From contig QCJC01000002.1 of assembly GCA_003216275.1 (NCBI GenBank), positions 162,414 to 226,413 on the forward strand: 64,000 nucleotides of DNA, given 5' to 3'. A program made the translations under genes and the position numbers. Shown piece after piece: positions 20,910 through 29,939 of this stretch. A model generated the notes under the pieces. The model ran no database searches. It had not been told where the DNA came from and worked only from the letters and a program-made list of their open reading frames with translations. The number at the start of each line of letters is the position of its first letter. Positions within the stretch are counted from its first letter, which is position 1. Source of the stretch: Prochlorococcus sp. AG-402-P18. GTDB taxonomy: Bacteria > Cyanobacteriota > Cyanobacteriia > PCC-6307 > Cyanobiaceae.

Positions 20910-21210
20910 CTCCCTCTTCTGAATGCAGGGGCAAATGTTTTGAAGCCCAATTTCAAAGATAAATAATTTGTCTTATAAACATGTTTTATAAAGACTTGAG
21001 TCAAACAGTGATCTTTTTGAGCAGGATACTTTGGATCTAATTTGTTGGGTTTGTGAGCATTGTTAAACTTCTTTAGGGATTATTAAACACATCTGAATGA
21101 ATCTGAAGAAATCCGTTTATTACAAAATCGCATAAGAGTTGATAATACAAGCTCAAAAAAAAAGATTATTTCGATCTTGAGTTAGCATAAATAAACTTAG
21201 TAGTTAAGAG
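20910..21210. other. intergenic region after tRNA-Phe
   Basis: About 300 bases with no convincing gene on either strand. I saw no repeat of the tRNA 3' end that would mark an integration site and no clear hairpin terminator. Confidence 0.5.
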
Positions 21211-21378
21211 ATGATGAACCTTTTACTTGGAGTTCAAAGCACCTTTGATTTATCTAAAGTGGATTTTTCTTCAGGTCTCGGAATAAACTCGCCTGACCTT
21301 GCTGGTATTTCATTCTTAATGGTTATGTTTGCTGGCGTGCTTGCTCTAAGGTTAGGCACAACACTTAGAGATTCCTAA
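21211..21378 (+). CDS. small single-span membrane protein, 55 residues, unknown
   Basis: A clean 55-codon frame beginning ATGATG. The N-terminal half is amphipathic ('TFDLSKVDFSSGLGINSPDL'). It is followed by one hydrophobic segment with small residues ('AGISFLMVMFAGVLALRLG') and a short polar tail 'TTLRDS'. Size and layout resemble the small single-helix subunits of thylakoid complexes, but I cannot match it to a named Psb, Psa or Pet protein. The codon pattern looks coding. No close neighbour helps with function. Confidence 0.6.
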   Translation: MMNLLLGVQSTFDLSKVDFSSGLGINSPDLAGISFLMVMFAGVLALRLGTTLRDS

Positions 21379-21812
21379 CCTTCAGCAGTTCTCTAAGACT
21401 ACGAATAAAATCCTCTAAAAAGATTGTAAGCATTAGGCAATTAAGCTTGATTTTTTTCTTTTAATTTCATAACCCATAGTTAATTTAATTATTTACGAAT
21501 CCTACGAAGGCAATTTACGAGGACAAGGAAGACCACAACAAATAAAACTAAAAGATCGTTAATATCTGGCAAAATTAATTTTTTATATTCAATAGTATTT
21601 TAAACAATAATCCTAATGGCTGTTGTAATTCAGACTCTTTTGTCGTCAAATAACTTTGTAAAAGCTTTAAGCCTTATTGACAAACCCAAAGAAAGACTTA
21701 CCCAGTAGATTATTCAATGAATAAAAAAAATATAAAATAGATTGTATTATGAATTTATTTTTTGATATCCTTATGTAGATATATCAGTTAATAACTATTT
21801 TCTTTTCTTATT
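21379..21812. other. AT-rich intergenic region with only very short frames
   Basis: 434 bases without a gene I can support. Two short frames are present: a 30-codon plus-strand frame beginning at 21616, and a 27-codon minus-strand frame (21572-21489, TTG start) that would encode one hydrophobic helix followed by a basic tail. Neither has a convincing start. Confidence 0.45.
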
Positions 21813-22043
21813 ATGCATAAACAAGATTTTAATGGGAATTCATATAATAACCCTGATAGTTTTGCCATGGCTTTTGATGCAGCATGGGATAATTATGATA
21901 AAGAAGTCAATAAAAAACTAAACATAGAAGAGAAAATTAAACTCACTTTTAATGAGATTAAAAATCACCCTTATCTTATCGAAAATCCAGATCAATCAAA
22001 AAATATAGCTTTATTCAGGATAAAATTGCTAGGGCTTTCATAA
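21813..22043 (+). CDS. hypothetical protein, 76 residues
   Basis: A 76-codon ATG frame with a soluble, charged composition: 'SFAMAFDAAWDNYDKEVNKK' near the N-terminus and a lysine/isoleucine-rich C-terminal half. No membrane segment and no motif I recognise. It stands alone between a 434-base gap and the convergent epimerase gene (35 bases away). The sequence is not low-complexity and the frame is open from a good ATG, so it is probably real, but function is unknown. Confidence 0.5.
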   Translation: MHKQDFNGNSYNNPDSFAMAFDAAWDNYDKEVNKKLNIEEKIKLTFNEIKNHPYLIENPDQSKNIALFRIKLLGLS

Positions 22044-22077
22044 GTCTAAATTAATCAGATACAAAAAAAATTTGATA

Positions 22078-23124
22078 TCAATAACTATTCTCAAAATAAT
22101 CTAGGAACCATTCGGAAAACAGCCGAATTCCATCTTCTATAGAAGTAGAAGGTTGATATCCTACCCATGAATAAAGCAAGTCCATACTCGCAGCAGTAGA
22201 TACAACATCTCCAGGCTGAATAGGTTGAAAATCCTTTATCGCTTTTCTTCCTAAATTCTTCTCTAGTAATTCAATAAAATATGTAAGTTGAATTGGATTA
22301 GAATTACCAATATTAAACACCCTATAAGGAGCTGATGAAGTTGAAGGATTAGGAATAAGTGGATTAAAATTGTCATCAATGCTAGCTTTCTTAAAACAGC
22401 AACAAATTATCCCCTGAATCACATCATCAATATAGGTAAAGTCTCTTTGCATTTTCCCATGATTAAATACTTTAATTGGCTCATTTTTTAGAATAGATTT
22501 TGCAAAAATCATTGGAGCCATGTCAGGTCTGCCCCATGGTCCATATACAGTGAAAAATCTAAGTCCTGTTGTTGGCAAATCATACAAATGGCTATATGTA
22601 TGAGCCATCAATTCATTAGATTTCTTTGTCGCTGCATACAAACTTACTGGATGATTTACTGGTTGTTCTTCATTAAAAGGAAGATTTTTATTACCACCAT
22701 AAACAGAACTACTAGAAGCATAAATCAAATGGGAACTTTTATTTTCTCTGCATCCCTCAAGGACATTTGCAAAACCAACTAAATTACTTTGTATGTATGC
22801 TGAAGGATTAGTGATGGAGTATCTAACTCCAGCCTGTGCTGCCAGATGAACAACAATCTTTGGGCTGTATCTTTTCATGATATCTGAAAATAATCTACTA
22901 TTTTCAATAGAGATTTCACAAAACACCCATGATCCATTGTCCTTAGAGAATTGCTCAATTTGAGTTAGTCTTGATCTTTTCAATGAAGGTGAATAATAAT
23001 CATTTAAATTATCAATACCAATAACCTGAAAATCTAAAGAAAGAAGAGATTTTACTAAAGCTGCACCAATAAAACCAGCCGCACCAGTAACTAGAATTGT
23101 TTGAATATCTTCATTAGAATTCAT
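22078..23124 (-). CDS. NAD-dependent epimerase, UDP-glucuronate 4-epimerase type
   Basis: An extended short-chain dehydrogenase of about 348 residues. The Rossmann motif 'TILVTGAAGFIGAALVKSL' is near the N-terminus, 'VHLAAQAGVRYSITNPSAYI' follows, and the catalytic YxxxK is in 'SLYAATKKSNELMAHTYSHL'. These and 'RDFTYIDDVIQGII' match UDP-glucuronate 4-epimerases, which interconvert UDP-glucuronate and UDP-galacturonate for cell-surface polysaccharide. The frame extends upstream to 23160, but the ATG at 23124 gives the usual N-terminus. It lies divergently from galE, suggesting a small sugar-nucleotide locus. Confidence 0.87.
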   Translation of the reverse strand: MNSNEDIQTILVTGAAGFIGAALVKSLLSLDFQVIGIDNLNDYYSPSLKRSRLTQIEQFSKDNGSWVFCEISIENSRLFSDIMKRYSPKIVVHLAAQAGVRYSITNPSAYIQSNLVGFANVLEGCRENKSSHLIYASSSSVYGGNKNLPFNEEQPVNHPVSLYAATKKSNELMAHTYSHLYDLPTTGLRFFTVYGPWGRPDMAPMIFAKSILKNEPIKVFNHGKMQRDFTYIDDVIQGIICCCFKKASIDDNFNPLIPNPSTSSAPYRVFNIGNSNPIQLTYFIELLEKNLGRKAIKDFQPIQPGDVVSTAASMDLLYSWVGYQPSTSIEDGIRLFSEWFLDYFENSY

Positions 23125-23352
23125 GAGTTTCTTATGAATTAAGAAAAATAAAATATCCATTATTCTAACACTTGAATGGTTAAATTAAAAGAAAAAAATA
23201 TTTTCAACTTTATAAAATTTGAAATTAAAACTTATAAAAAATAATCAAATTAACATTAAATAATGAAATACTAATTTTAGTGGATTATTAATTTGCACTT
23301 TAAAGAGTTAAGATGAAGGAAGAGAATAAAAGACTTAATTTTCTTTTTTATA

Positions 23353-24435
23353 ATGAGATGTGTTCTAGTAACAGGAGCTGCAGGCTTCATTGGATCTCAT
23401 ACAGCTCTTGTGCTCTTGAATGATGGCTATAAATTATTTTTATTAGATAATTTCTCTAATAGTTCACCAAAAGCTTTGCATCATGTTGCTGATTTAAGTA
23501 TCCTCACAAAAGAAGAATTAGGCGAACGAGTATCAATAATTAATGGTGACGTACGAGATTCTGCTTTATTGCAGAATATTTTTTCACGAGCAAAAAGCAA
23601 TGGGGAAGAGATCACCTCAGTGATTCATTTTGCTGGATTAAAGGCAGTTGGAGAGTCATTTGAAAAAGCTATAGATTATTGGGATAACAATGTTGCAGGT
23701 ACAATTAAACTCCTTCAAGTGATGGAAAATAATGCTTGTAGAAATATTGTTTTTAGTAGTAGCGCGACAGTTTATGGCTCTAGCAAAGAAAAAGCTCTGA
23801 TAGAAACCGATCCTATTTCTCCAATCAACCCGTATGGATTAACAAAAGCTACTATTGAAAAAATGCTGGCAAATATTGCTGGATGCCAATCTACAAGGAT
23901 AGCAAAACAATATAGTCCAAGGGGGTGGAAGATTGCTTGCTTGCGATATTTCAATCCAGCAGGTGCCCATCCAAGTGGGAAAATTGGAGAGAATCCAAAG
24001 AATATTCCAAATAATTTATTTCCATTAATAAATCAAGTCGCTATAGGAACTAAAGAATTTTTAACCGTTTTTGGTAAGGACTGGCCAACACCTGATGGGA
24101 CAGGTATTAGAGATTTTGTTCATGTAATGGATGTCGCAGAGGGGCATAAAGCTGCTCTTGATATACTTATTTCCTCCAAGCCACAGCTTTTAATTATAAA
24201 TTTAGGGAGTGGAAAGGGAACAAGTGTACTTGATTTGATTAAAAAATTTCAGTTTTCGACTGGGATAGATATCCCCTTCAAATTCAGCTCTCGCAGACAA
24301 GGTGATTCAGCAATATCTTTAGCCAACCCTTCTAAAGCCTTAGAATATCTAAATTGGAAACCTAAGCGAAAGATTGAGGATATTTGTAGAGATTCATGGA
24401 ATTGGCAATATAAAAATCCTATGGGATATAAATAA
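23353..24435 (+). CDS. galE: UDP-glucose 4-epimerase
   Basis: Interconverts UDP-glucose and UDP-galactose, 360 residues. Features are 'VLVTGAAGFIGSHTALVL' for NAD binding, 'VIHFAGLKAVGESFEKAIDY', the Ser of 'VFSSSATVYG', and the catalytic YxxxK in 'INPYGLTKATIEKML'. 'RYFNPAGAHPSGKIGENP' and 'GTGIRDFVHVMDVAEGH' are specific for GalE. It is slightly longer than E. coli GalE (338). It lies beside a UDP-glucuronate epimerase and the remains of a UDP-glucuronate decarboxylase, a set typical of surface-glycan precursor supply. Confidence 0.93.
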   Translation: MRCVLVTGAAGFIGSHTALVLLNDGYKLFLLDNFSNSSPKALHHVADLSILTKEELGERVSIINGDVRDSALLQNIFSRAKSNGEEITSVIHFAGLKAVGESFEKAIDYWDNNVAGTIKLLQVMENNACRNIVFSSSATVYGSSKEKALIETDPISPINPYGLTKATIEKMLANIAGCQSTRIAKQYSPRGWKIACLRYFNPAGAHPSGKIGENPKNIPNNLFPLINQVAIGTKEFLTVFGKDWPTPDGTGIRDFVHVMDVAEGHKAALDILISSKPQLLIINLGSGKGTSVLDLIKKFQFSTGIDIPFKFSSRRQGDSAISLANPSKALEYLNWKPKRKIEDICRDSWNWQYKNPMGYK

Positions 24436-24443
24436 TAAATTTG

Positions 24444-25382
24444 TTAGGTTAATATCTTTAGAAAATAGTCTCTTGTAAGTTCTAAACCTACATTAAGGAG
24501 AATATTTGGCTTCCAGTTTAATTCTAAGTTCACAAGACCTATTAAAGGTTTTCTTCTTAAAGGATCATCTTCTAATTTTATTTAAAACTTAAGGTTGACT
24601 TTTTTACTAGATTTCTTCCTAATTAAATTGGCTATTTTGATTATAGATAATTCTTCGGAATTAACTAAATTTATTCGTCTATTCCTTGAAGAATTCATGA
24701 ATAAAATAAAACTATCAATAAATCTTCAACGAAACAAAAGCTTCTTGTTTGTTTACCATTACAGTAGATTATTAGATCCTCTACGTGTATTGATTGAACC
24801 AATAAATTCCTAATTAATCTTCCATAATTTAATAACATTCTAAGACCATATGTATTAAATATCCTAGCTATTATAATTTGCACATTGTGCATTTTCAAAT
24901 AGTCATAACAGAATGATTCAACCACACGCTTTCCTTCATCATAGCAACTACAAATTCCTATGGGACATACATTCCCATTATAACTTTCTGATTGAGGATG
25001 TCCTGAAGGATTGCCATAAGCCTCACTAGTGCTTGCAAATAATATTCTAGCCCCTACTCTCCTGAGGGAACTCGGCATAGTATATGTTCCTAGAAAAATA
25101 GTTTTAGCTGTTTTAATTGGATTAAATTGATAATGAATTGGAGAAGCTGGACAAGCTAAATGTCAAATTCTGTCAACATCATCTTTATTGGCTAAGTAAC
25201 ATCATGATGAATAAGCTTGAAAGATGGATAACCAATCCAATGCTCAATATTTTTTCTGTTTCCAGTAAAGAAATTATCCAAGCATATAACTTATTCTTCA
25301 ACTTTTTTTGAACGATCAACTAAATACGAGCCTAAAAAACCAGCACCCCCTGTAATCAAATTACTAAAGGAGATGCAGTCAT
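24444..25382 (-). pseudogene. broken UDP-glucuronate decarboxylase (UDP-xylose synthase)
   Basis: The minus strand encodes, in pieces, a near full-length UXS-type decarboxylase. The N-terminal 'SNLITGGAGFLGSYLVD' comes first, then 'LDNFFTGNRKNIEHWIGY' and 'HLACPASPIHYQFNPIKTAK'. The best preserved piece is 'LFASTSEAYGNPSGHPQ' with 'SCYDEGKRVVESFCYDYLKM' and 'IARIFNTYG' (intact frame 25078-24695). The C-terminal 'EDDPLRRKPLIGLVNLELN' is in another frame. At least three in-frame stops interrupt it (after 'KKVEE', in 'HDVT-PIK' and replacing Trp before 'HLACPASP'), and at least two frameshifts (near 25180 and 24715). The order of the pieces is intact, so this is decay in place rather than a shuffled fragment. 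Confidence 0.9.
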
Positions 25383-25551
25383 AAGATTTCAGGCTTTTAT
25401 GATTTATTTTAGTAACATACAAATGATCCTGAAATTTATTAATTATGTATCACGTAAATCTTTATAGATTAAGTAAATTAATCATACATTAAATAGGATA
25501 ATTAAATTAGTAACCTTTAAGTAGCAAACTAGCCTTAGCGAGGAGTCCCCT

Positions 25552-26196
25552 TTGTCAAAAGAAAAATTACGTAAGTTCCTGCTTATTTCCTTGATTACAG
25601 GAGGGTTCATTTTACTTGTCTTCTTAATTCAAACATATGGTATTGAGCCATTACGAAGCGCAGTCAGAGAAATGGGTATTTGGGCACCTTTGGGAATTCT
25701 CCTACTTCGCGGTATAAGTGTAATCCTTCCAGCATTGCCCAGTTCTGTATATTCCCTTTTAGCTGGTTCATTACTTGGATTCAAAACTGGATACATAACA
25801 ATATTTTTATCAGACTTAATTTTTTGTCAATTAGCGTTTTTTATAGCTAGGAAATTTGGAAGAATACCCGTTCGAAAATTAGTTGGTGTAAAAGCGATGA
25901 AAAGAATTGAGAGCTTTAATCAAAATCAATTGGAGGGGAATTTTTTCTTAATGACAGGACTTCTAATGACTGGTCTTTTTGATTTCCTTAGTTATGCGCT
26001 GGGGATAGGAGGAACACGCTGGCGTCTTTTTACACCTGCTTTAATAATAAGTCTATTAATTAGCGATTCAATTATTGTTGCTGTAGGGGCAGGAGTAAGT
26101 CAAGGAGCAGGGCTGATGCTAGGAGCAGCTTTATTAGGTATGTTTGCACTTGCAACAATAACTGGTATCAGCAAAAACAAGACATCCGGAAGCTAA
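25552..26196 (+). CDS. TVP38/TMEM64 (VTT/DedA superfamily) membrane protein
   Basis: A 214-residue integral membrane protein with about five hydrophobic segments. The VTT-domain core is visible as 'GILLLRGISVILPALPSSVY' followed by 'LLAGSLLGFKTGYITIFLSD', then 'FFIARKFGRIPVRKLVG' and 'FDFLSYALGIGGTRWRLFTP'. The family is implicated in membrane lipid and solute handling, and no specific substrate is inferred. The start is TTG at 25552, preceded by GAGGAG at a good distance; no in-frame ATG gives a plausible N-terminus. It forms the left flank of the phycoerythrin cluster. Confidence 0.85.
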   Translation: MSKEKLRKFLLISLITGGFILLVFLIQTYGIEPLRSAVREMGIWAPLGILLLRGISVILPALPSSVYSLLAGSLLGFKTGYITIFLSDLIFCQLAFFIARKFGRIPVRKLVGVKAMKRIESFNQNQLEGNFFLMTGLLMTGLFDFLSYALGIGGTRWRLFTPALIISLLISDSIIVAVGAGVSQGAGLMLGAALLGMFALATITGISKNKTSGS

Positions 26197-26313
26197 GAAA
26201 AGCATTACTCGTGAAGTACAAGATTAAGGAAATGGTTAATAAACGTAATTAAGATTGGAAAATTTATATTCACACTCTTTATATTGATAAAATAACTTAC
26301 TACTAATATTAAT

Positions 26314-27096
26314 ATGTCAACTATCCCTTTCAAAGCTCTCAACATGGGTGGAGAGAGTATACATCTAGAACCAGTTAAATATAATAAAAGTAGAATATCG
26401 GGAAGCAAAAGAACAACCTTTAATTTACATATTAAAGGCGCCTGCATGCCTGGTCAAAAAGACATGTTCACAGTAACGTCTAGCTCAAAACCAAGCCTAA
26501 ATTCCAGTTTATTATATAATCAAAATATGAGCCGATATAGACAAGATAAAATAGAAAGTTACAATTATAAAAAACCAAATGAAAATATTATTCCATTAGA
26601 ATTTTATAAAATAAATGAATTTGTTCCTAATGACGATGAAGCCTTTCTTATAGCAATAAATACTTTATATAGAAATATTTTTGGAAACTTATCATTAATG
26701 GAATCGGAACGGCCAGTTGATCTTGAAAGGAAATTAAGAAATGGTGATATCACAATAAAAGAATTTACTAGAAAAGTTTGTAAGTCTAATATTTATAAAG
26801 AGTTTTATTTTAATAATATAAGTCAATACAAAAGCATAGCACTAAGATATAAGCATATACTTGGTAGGCCAATTATAAATCAGAGTGAAATATCTGAAAG
26901 TTCAAATATTATAAATAAACTAGGTTTTGAATCTCATATAGATTGGTTAATAGACTCTGAAGAATATCATAAAGTTTTTGGTGAAGATATAGTTCCATAT
27001 ATTAGATCCTGGAATTCTGCAGTAGGTCTTACAACAAAAAGTTTTTTAAAAACAGCTTCAATCACAAAGTGCTTCGCTACAAGCGATATATGTTAA
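26314..27096 (+). CDS. ppeC: phycoerythrin-associated linker polypeptide
   Basis: A 260-residue linker with one phycobilisome linker domain (about residues 90-230). It is recognised by 'FVPNDDEAFLIAINTLYRNI' and 'FGNLSLMESERPVDLERKLR', then 'FTRKVCKSNIYKEFYFNN' and 'ALRYKHILGRP'. An N-terminal extension of about 85 residues precedes it. This extension carries Cys44, in a region comparable to the single bilin-binding cysteine described for gamma-type linkers of marine Synechococcus PE-II; that correspondence is inference. It starts the phycoerythrin cluster and should connect or stabilise the PE-III complex at the thylakoid, since Prochlorococcus has no phycobilisome rods or cores. Confidence 0.82.
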   Translation: MSTIPFKALNMGGESIHLEPVKYNKSRISGSKRTTFNLHIKGACMPGQKDMFTVTSSSKPSLNSSLLYNQNMSRYRQDKIESYNYKKPNENIIPLEFYKINEFVPNDDEAFLIAINTLYRNIFGNLSLMESERPVDLERKLRNGDITIKEFTRKVCKSNIYKEFYFNNISQYKSIALRYKHILGRPIINQSEISESSNIINKLGFESHIDWLIDSEEYHKVFGEDIVPYIRSWNSAVGLTTKSFLKTASITKCFATSDIC

Positions 27097-27307
27097 ACAT
27101 TTAGTTTTTCTAAAATGATAACTTCAATATACTAAAGAACAATCTAAATCCAAAAGAATCAGTGAGTAATTTTTCTACTAAATTCCTTTGCCGAAGTAAG
27201 TGCTTGCAGCTATTTCAACTACAATAAAATTAATTATAAAAATCACTAAAGTATCTAAGAGCTAAGAGACATGAAAAAAAGAAAGTTTAAATCTATCAGA
27301 AAATAAA

Positions 27308-27844
27308 ATGCTAATTGAGGAATTCTTTTTAAAGAGTGTGGGAGAATGGAACTCTATGAGAAGTGGACACTCTTTAGCCTTCCAAGAGTTTGAAGAAATA
27401 AGAAGTAAAATTAAAATAAGCACCATAAAATCAAATGATTCTAGAGTTAAAAATTTATTAGAAGAAAGGTTATTGACTAATTATGAAATAAAAAAACCTT
27501 TCCTGATTAGTTGGGAAGCGATGAGTGAATGGGAGGATGAGAATCAGAAAGACAGGTCATCTGGCGAAAGTATACTTATTCCTTTAGAATTTTCGAAGAA
27601 TGAAGGAATGATTATAAGAAGCCTTGGTTATATTGAAGCTATAAAAATAATATCATTATATAAAATTCTTAATGATGGTACTCTGATTATTTACTCAGAC
27701 TATAAGCATATTACGACTGAAGAAAGAATCTGGTTTGTTTCTAATAATTTAAGAAGTAGAAGCTCTGTTACACGAGCTATTGATTCTTTAGCTATATTGC
27801 AAACATCTTATGCATCTGAAATTCGTTGCATAAAAAATAAATGA
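27308..27844 (+). CDS. cpeS: phycoerythrobilin lyase CpeS
   Basis: A 178-residue lipocalin-fold chromophore lyase of the CpcS/CpeS family. The N-terminal 'SVGEWNSMRSGHSLAFQEFE' is the family signature and the distal 'EERIWFVSNNLRSRSSVTRA' is also conserved. CpeS enzymes attach phycoerythrobilin to Cys82 of beta phycoerythrin, and that cysteine is present in the CpeB encoded here. cpeT follows ten bases later, so the two are probably co-transcribed; ppeC lies 211 bases upstream. Confidence 0.88.
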   Translation: MLIEEFFLKSVGEWNSMRSGHSLAFQEFEEIRSKIKISTIKSNDSRVKNLLEERLLTNYEIKKPFLISWEAMSEWEDENQKDRSSGESILIPLEFSKNEGMIIRSLGYIEAIKIISLYKILNDGTLIIYSDYKHITTEERIWFVSNNLRSRSSVTRAIDSLAILQTSYASEIRCIKNK

Positions 27845-27854
27845 TAATTTACTT

Positions 27855-28454
27855 ATGAAAGATAAATCTTTATTAGAATTTTCCAAAATCATATCGGGTA
27901 TATTTAGTAACAAAGAACAAGCATTACAAGATCCAAAAAAGTTTGCACATATTCAGATACATATAAGGCCTCTATTTTTTAAAACTTTTGAATGTTACTC
28001 CTTCTATTCCGAACAAAGATACCAACATGATATATGGAATCCATATAGGCAATGTATAAATATACTAACAAAAGAAAGAAATATTTTTATTATGAGTAAT
28101 CACAGAATTGAAAACAAAGAAAGAGTTACTGGTGCTGGTATTGATATATCTCTTTTGAATGAATTTGCAAAATGCAAATTAAATAAGAAAATTGGATGTT
28201 CCATGCATTTTAGAGAAGCTATTCCAGGAAATTACCATGGAAATATCGAACCAGGGGGAAAATGCTATATACAAAAAGGAGACGAGCTAACATATGTAAA
28301 GAGTAAAGTTGAATTGAATAATAAAAGTTTTATTTCAGAAGATTCTGGATACGAAAAAGAAACTGATAGGAAAGTTTGGGGATCAAATTTTGGACCGTTG
28401 GTATTTAAAAAACTTAGAAATTTTGACAAATTTATTGATAAAAATTGGACATAA
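27855..28454 (+). CDS. cpeT: phycoerythrobilin lyase CpeT
   Basis: A 199-residue CpcT/CpeT family lyase. Family features are 'SKIISGIFSNKEQALQDPKK' near the start, 'HIQIHIRPLFFKTFECYSFY' and 'YSEQRYQHDIWNPYRQCINI', followed by 'GNYHGNIEPGGKCYIQKGDE'. CpeT joins bilin to the C-terminal cysteine of beta phycoerythrin (Cys165 in Fremyella numbering), equivalent to Cys163 here. It lies ten bases after cpeS on the same strand and converges with cpeY 29 bases further on. Confidence 0.9.
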   Translation: MKDKSLLEFSKIISGIFSNKEQALQDPKKFAHIQIHIRPLFFKTFECYSFYSEQRYQHDIWNPYRQCINILTKERNIFIMSNHRIENKERVTGAGIDISLLNEFAKCKLNKKIGCSMHFREAIPGNYHGNIEPGGKCYIQKGDELTYVKSKVELNNKSFISEDSGYEKETDRKVWGSNFGPLVFKKLRNFDKFIDKNWT

Positions 28455-28483
28455 TTTATTTATTTTATAAACTTACATAGCAT

Positions 28484-29791
28484 TTATAAAGAACAAATCT
28501 GCTTAGCCTTTAATCTAACAAATCTATGACTATCATTTAGGAATATCTTGGCTATATTATGATTCAAATCGATTTGATTATTTTGTAATACAAGTAAGGC
28601 TGTATATCTATTTTTCCAGAAAGGTGTTATGCTTTCATCTGAAAAATTTTGAAAGTCACTATAGAATTTAGGATCATTCAAAATACTCCAAACTTGAATA
28701 GCTGACGATTTAAACTTCATATAATCAGGCCAACTATCTGATAATAGAAAATTTACTTTCTGCAAGAGAGATCTATCATAAAATCCCTTTTCTAATAATA
28801 TTTTATATGCATTTATAAAGAAATATATAGCGCCATAGTCTACTTTAGCTCTATCCCAATTAATATTTAAATAATATATAACTTCGTCAAAGGAATGATT
28901 TAATAATTCTTGTAATGAATGATAACATCTATTAAAGTCTGTATGAAAAAGTTGATCAATTAAAAAACCTATATCTTTTCTAAAATTGTTAATTCTTAAA
29001 GTATTTATCTGTTTTGGATCATCTAATATAACTGAGTCTAATGAATTAATTAGACTTATATTCTCAATATGTAATGAATCATCCATCCAAAGAGAATCAA
29101 TAGCTTGTATTTTAAAGCTAGGAGAAATTGGCGCTTCTAATACAAAAGGTATCATAGATAAATGACCTGCATTAATAATATCTTGAACTGCACAATGTCT
29201 ATCATTTTGATTTGAAAGTCTCAGGAAATCCCTCAATTCAAAAAGTTTATCTTTCTCACCTGCAAGTCTTATTAATGCAGCCAAAGCAGCTCCTTTTATA
29301 GAATGAGACGATTTGGGATCTTTTGATAATTCTCTGATTTTTTCCAATTCTTTTTCAATTCCTAAATTAGTCAATGTTTGTATTACTATTCTTTTATTAT
29401 GAAATGGCTCATATAATTTTGAACAAATCCTATTAATAATATCAATGTCATTACATTTAAGTTTGCCTAAAGACCAAATAGCAGTCTCAATCAGATAAGA
29501 ATCATCATCAATTAAATAATTAGCTATAGTTGGAATAGCTTTCTTGCAATTGAATAATCCAAGAATCTCTACCGCTTTTCTTCTCGCGATCTTAAATTCA
29601 AGTTGTTCATAATCAAACTTAATAAATTCTAAAAGTGCATTTTCTGAATCTTCACCAGGAAAATCTGCTAAATGGAAAACTGCCTTATAATAATCTGCAG
29701 CAAACTCAATTTCAGATAGGGGTTTTCTAAGTGTATTTATAGCATCTTCTTTATTTATTTCAGGTAAATTATTAAAAGGATATCTTTTCAC
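28484..29791 (-). CDS. cpeY: bilin lyase CpeY (E/F-type, HEAT repeats)
   Basis: A 435-residue alpha-helical repeat protein of the CpcE/CpeY family. The N-terminal 'KEDAINTLRKPLSEIEFAAD' and 'YYKAVFHLADFPGEDSENAL' are highly characteristic, with HEAT repeats such as 'AVEILGLFNCKKAIPTIANY' following. CpeY, helped by CpeZ, ligates phycoerythrobilin to Cys82 of alpha phycoerythrin, present here as alpha-Cys73. In the usual order it follows cpeZ directly, but here the oppositely oriented cpeF-like gene separates them, so cpeY must have its own promoter in the 148-base divergent gap. Confidence 0.87.
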   Translation of the reverse strand: MKRYPFNNLPEINKEDAINTLRKPLSEIEFAADYYKAVFHLADFPGEDSENALLEFIKFDYEQLEFKIARRKAVEILGLFNCKKAIPTIANYLIDDDSYLIETAIWSLGKLKCNDIDIINRICSKLYEPFHNKRIVIQTLTNLGIEKELEKIRELSKDPKSSHSIKGAALAALIRLAGEKDKLFELRDFLRLSNQNDRHCAVQDIINAGHLSMIPFVLEAPISPSFKIQAIDSLWMDDSLHIENISLINSLDSVILDDPKQINTLRINNFRKDIGFLIDQLFHTDFNRCYHSLQELLNHSFDEVIYYLNINWDRAKVDYGAIYFFINAYKILLEKGFYDRSLLQKVNFLLSDSWPDYMKFKSSAIQVWSILNDPKFYSDFQNFSDESITPFWKNRYTALLVLQNNQIDLNHNIAKIFLNDSHRFVRLKAKQICSL

Positions 29792-29939
29792 TTGAATATG
29801 AGGTGATGCATTTATAAGAAAGGCCTAAGCCTAATATTCAGCATATATTTTGTTACGCTTAAAAAAACATATTTTTATGAAAATACATGGAATACTTAAT
29901 CCTAAATAATCAGATCTAGATAATATAATATATTTTCAA

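Noticed and set aside
21616..21708. 30-codon plus-strand frame starting ATGGCTGTTGTAATT
   Set aside because: Too short, with no motif, hydrophobic segment or clear ribosome-binding site to support it.
24595..24813. 72-codon plus-strand frame
   Set aside because: It is antisense to the C-terminal part of the decayed UDP-glucuronate decarboxylase, whose motifs are readable on the minus strand.
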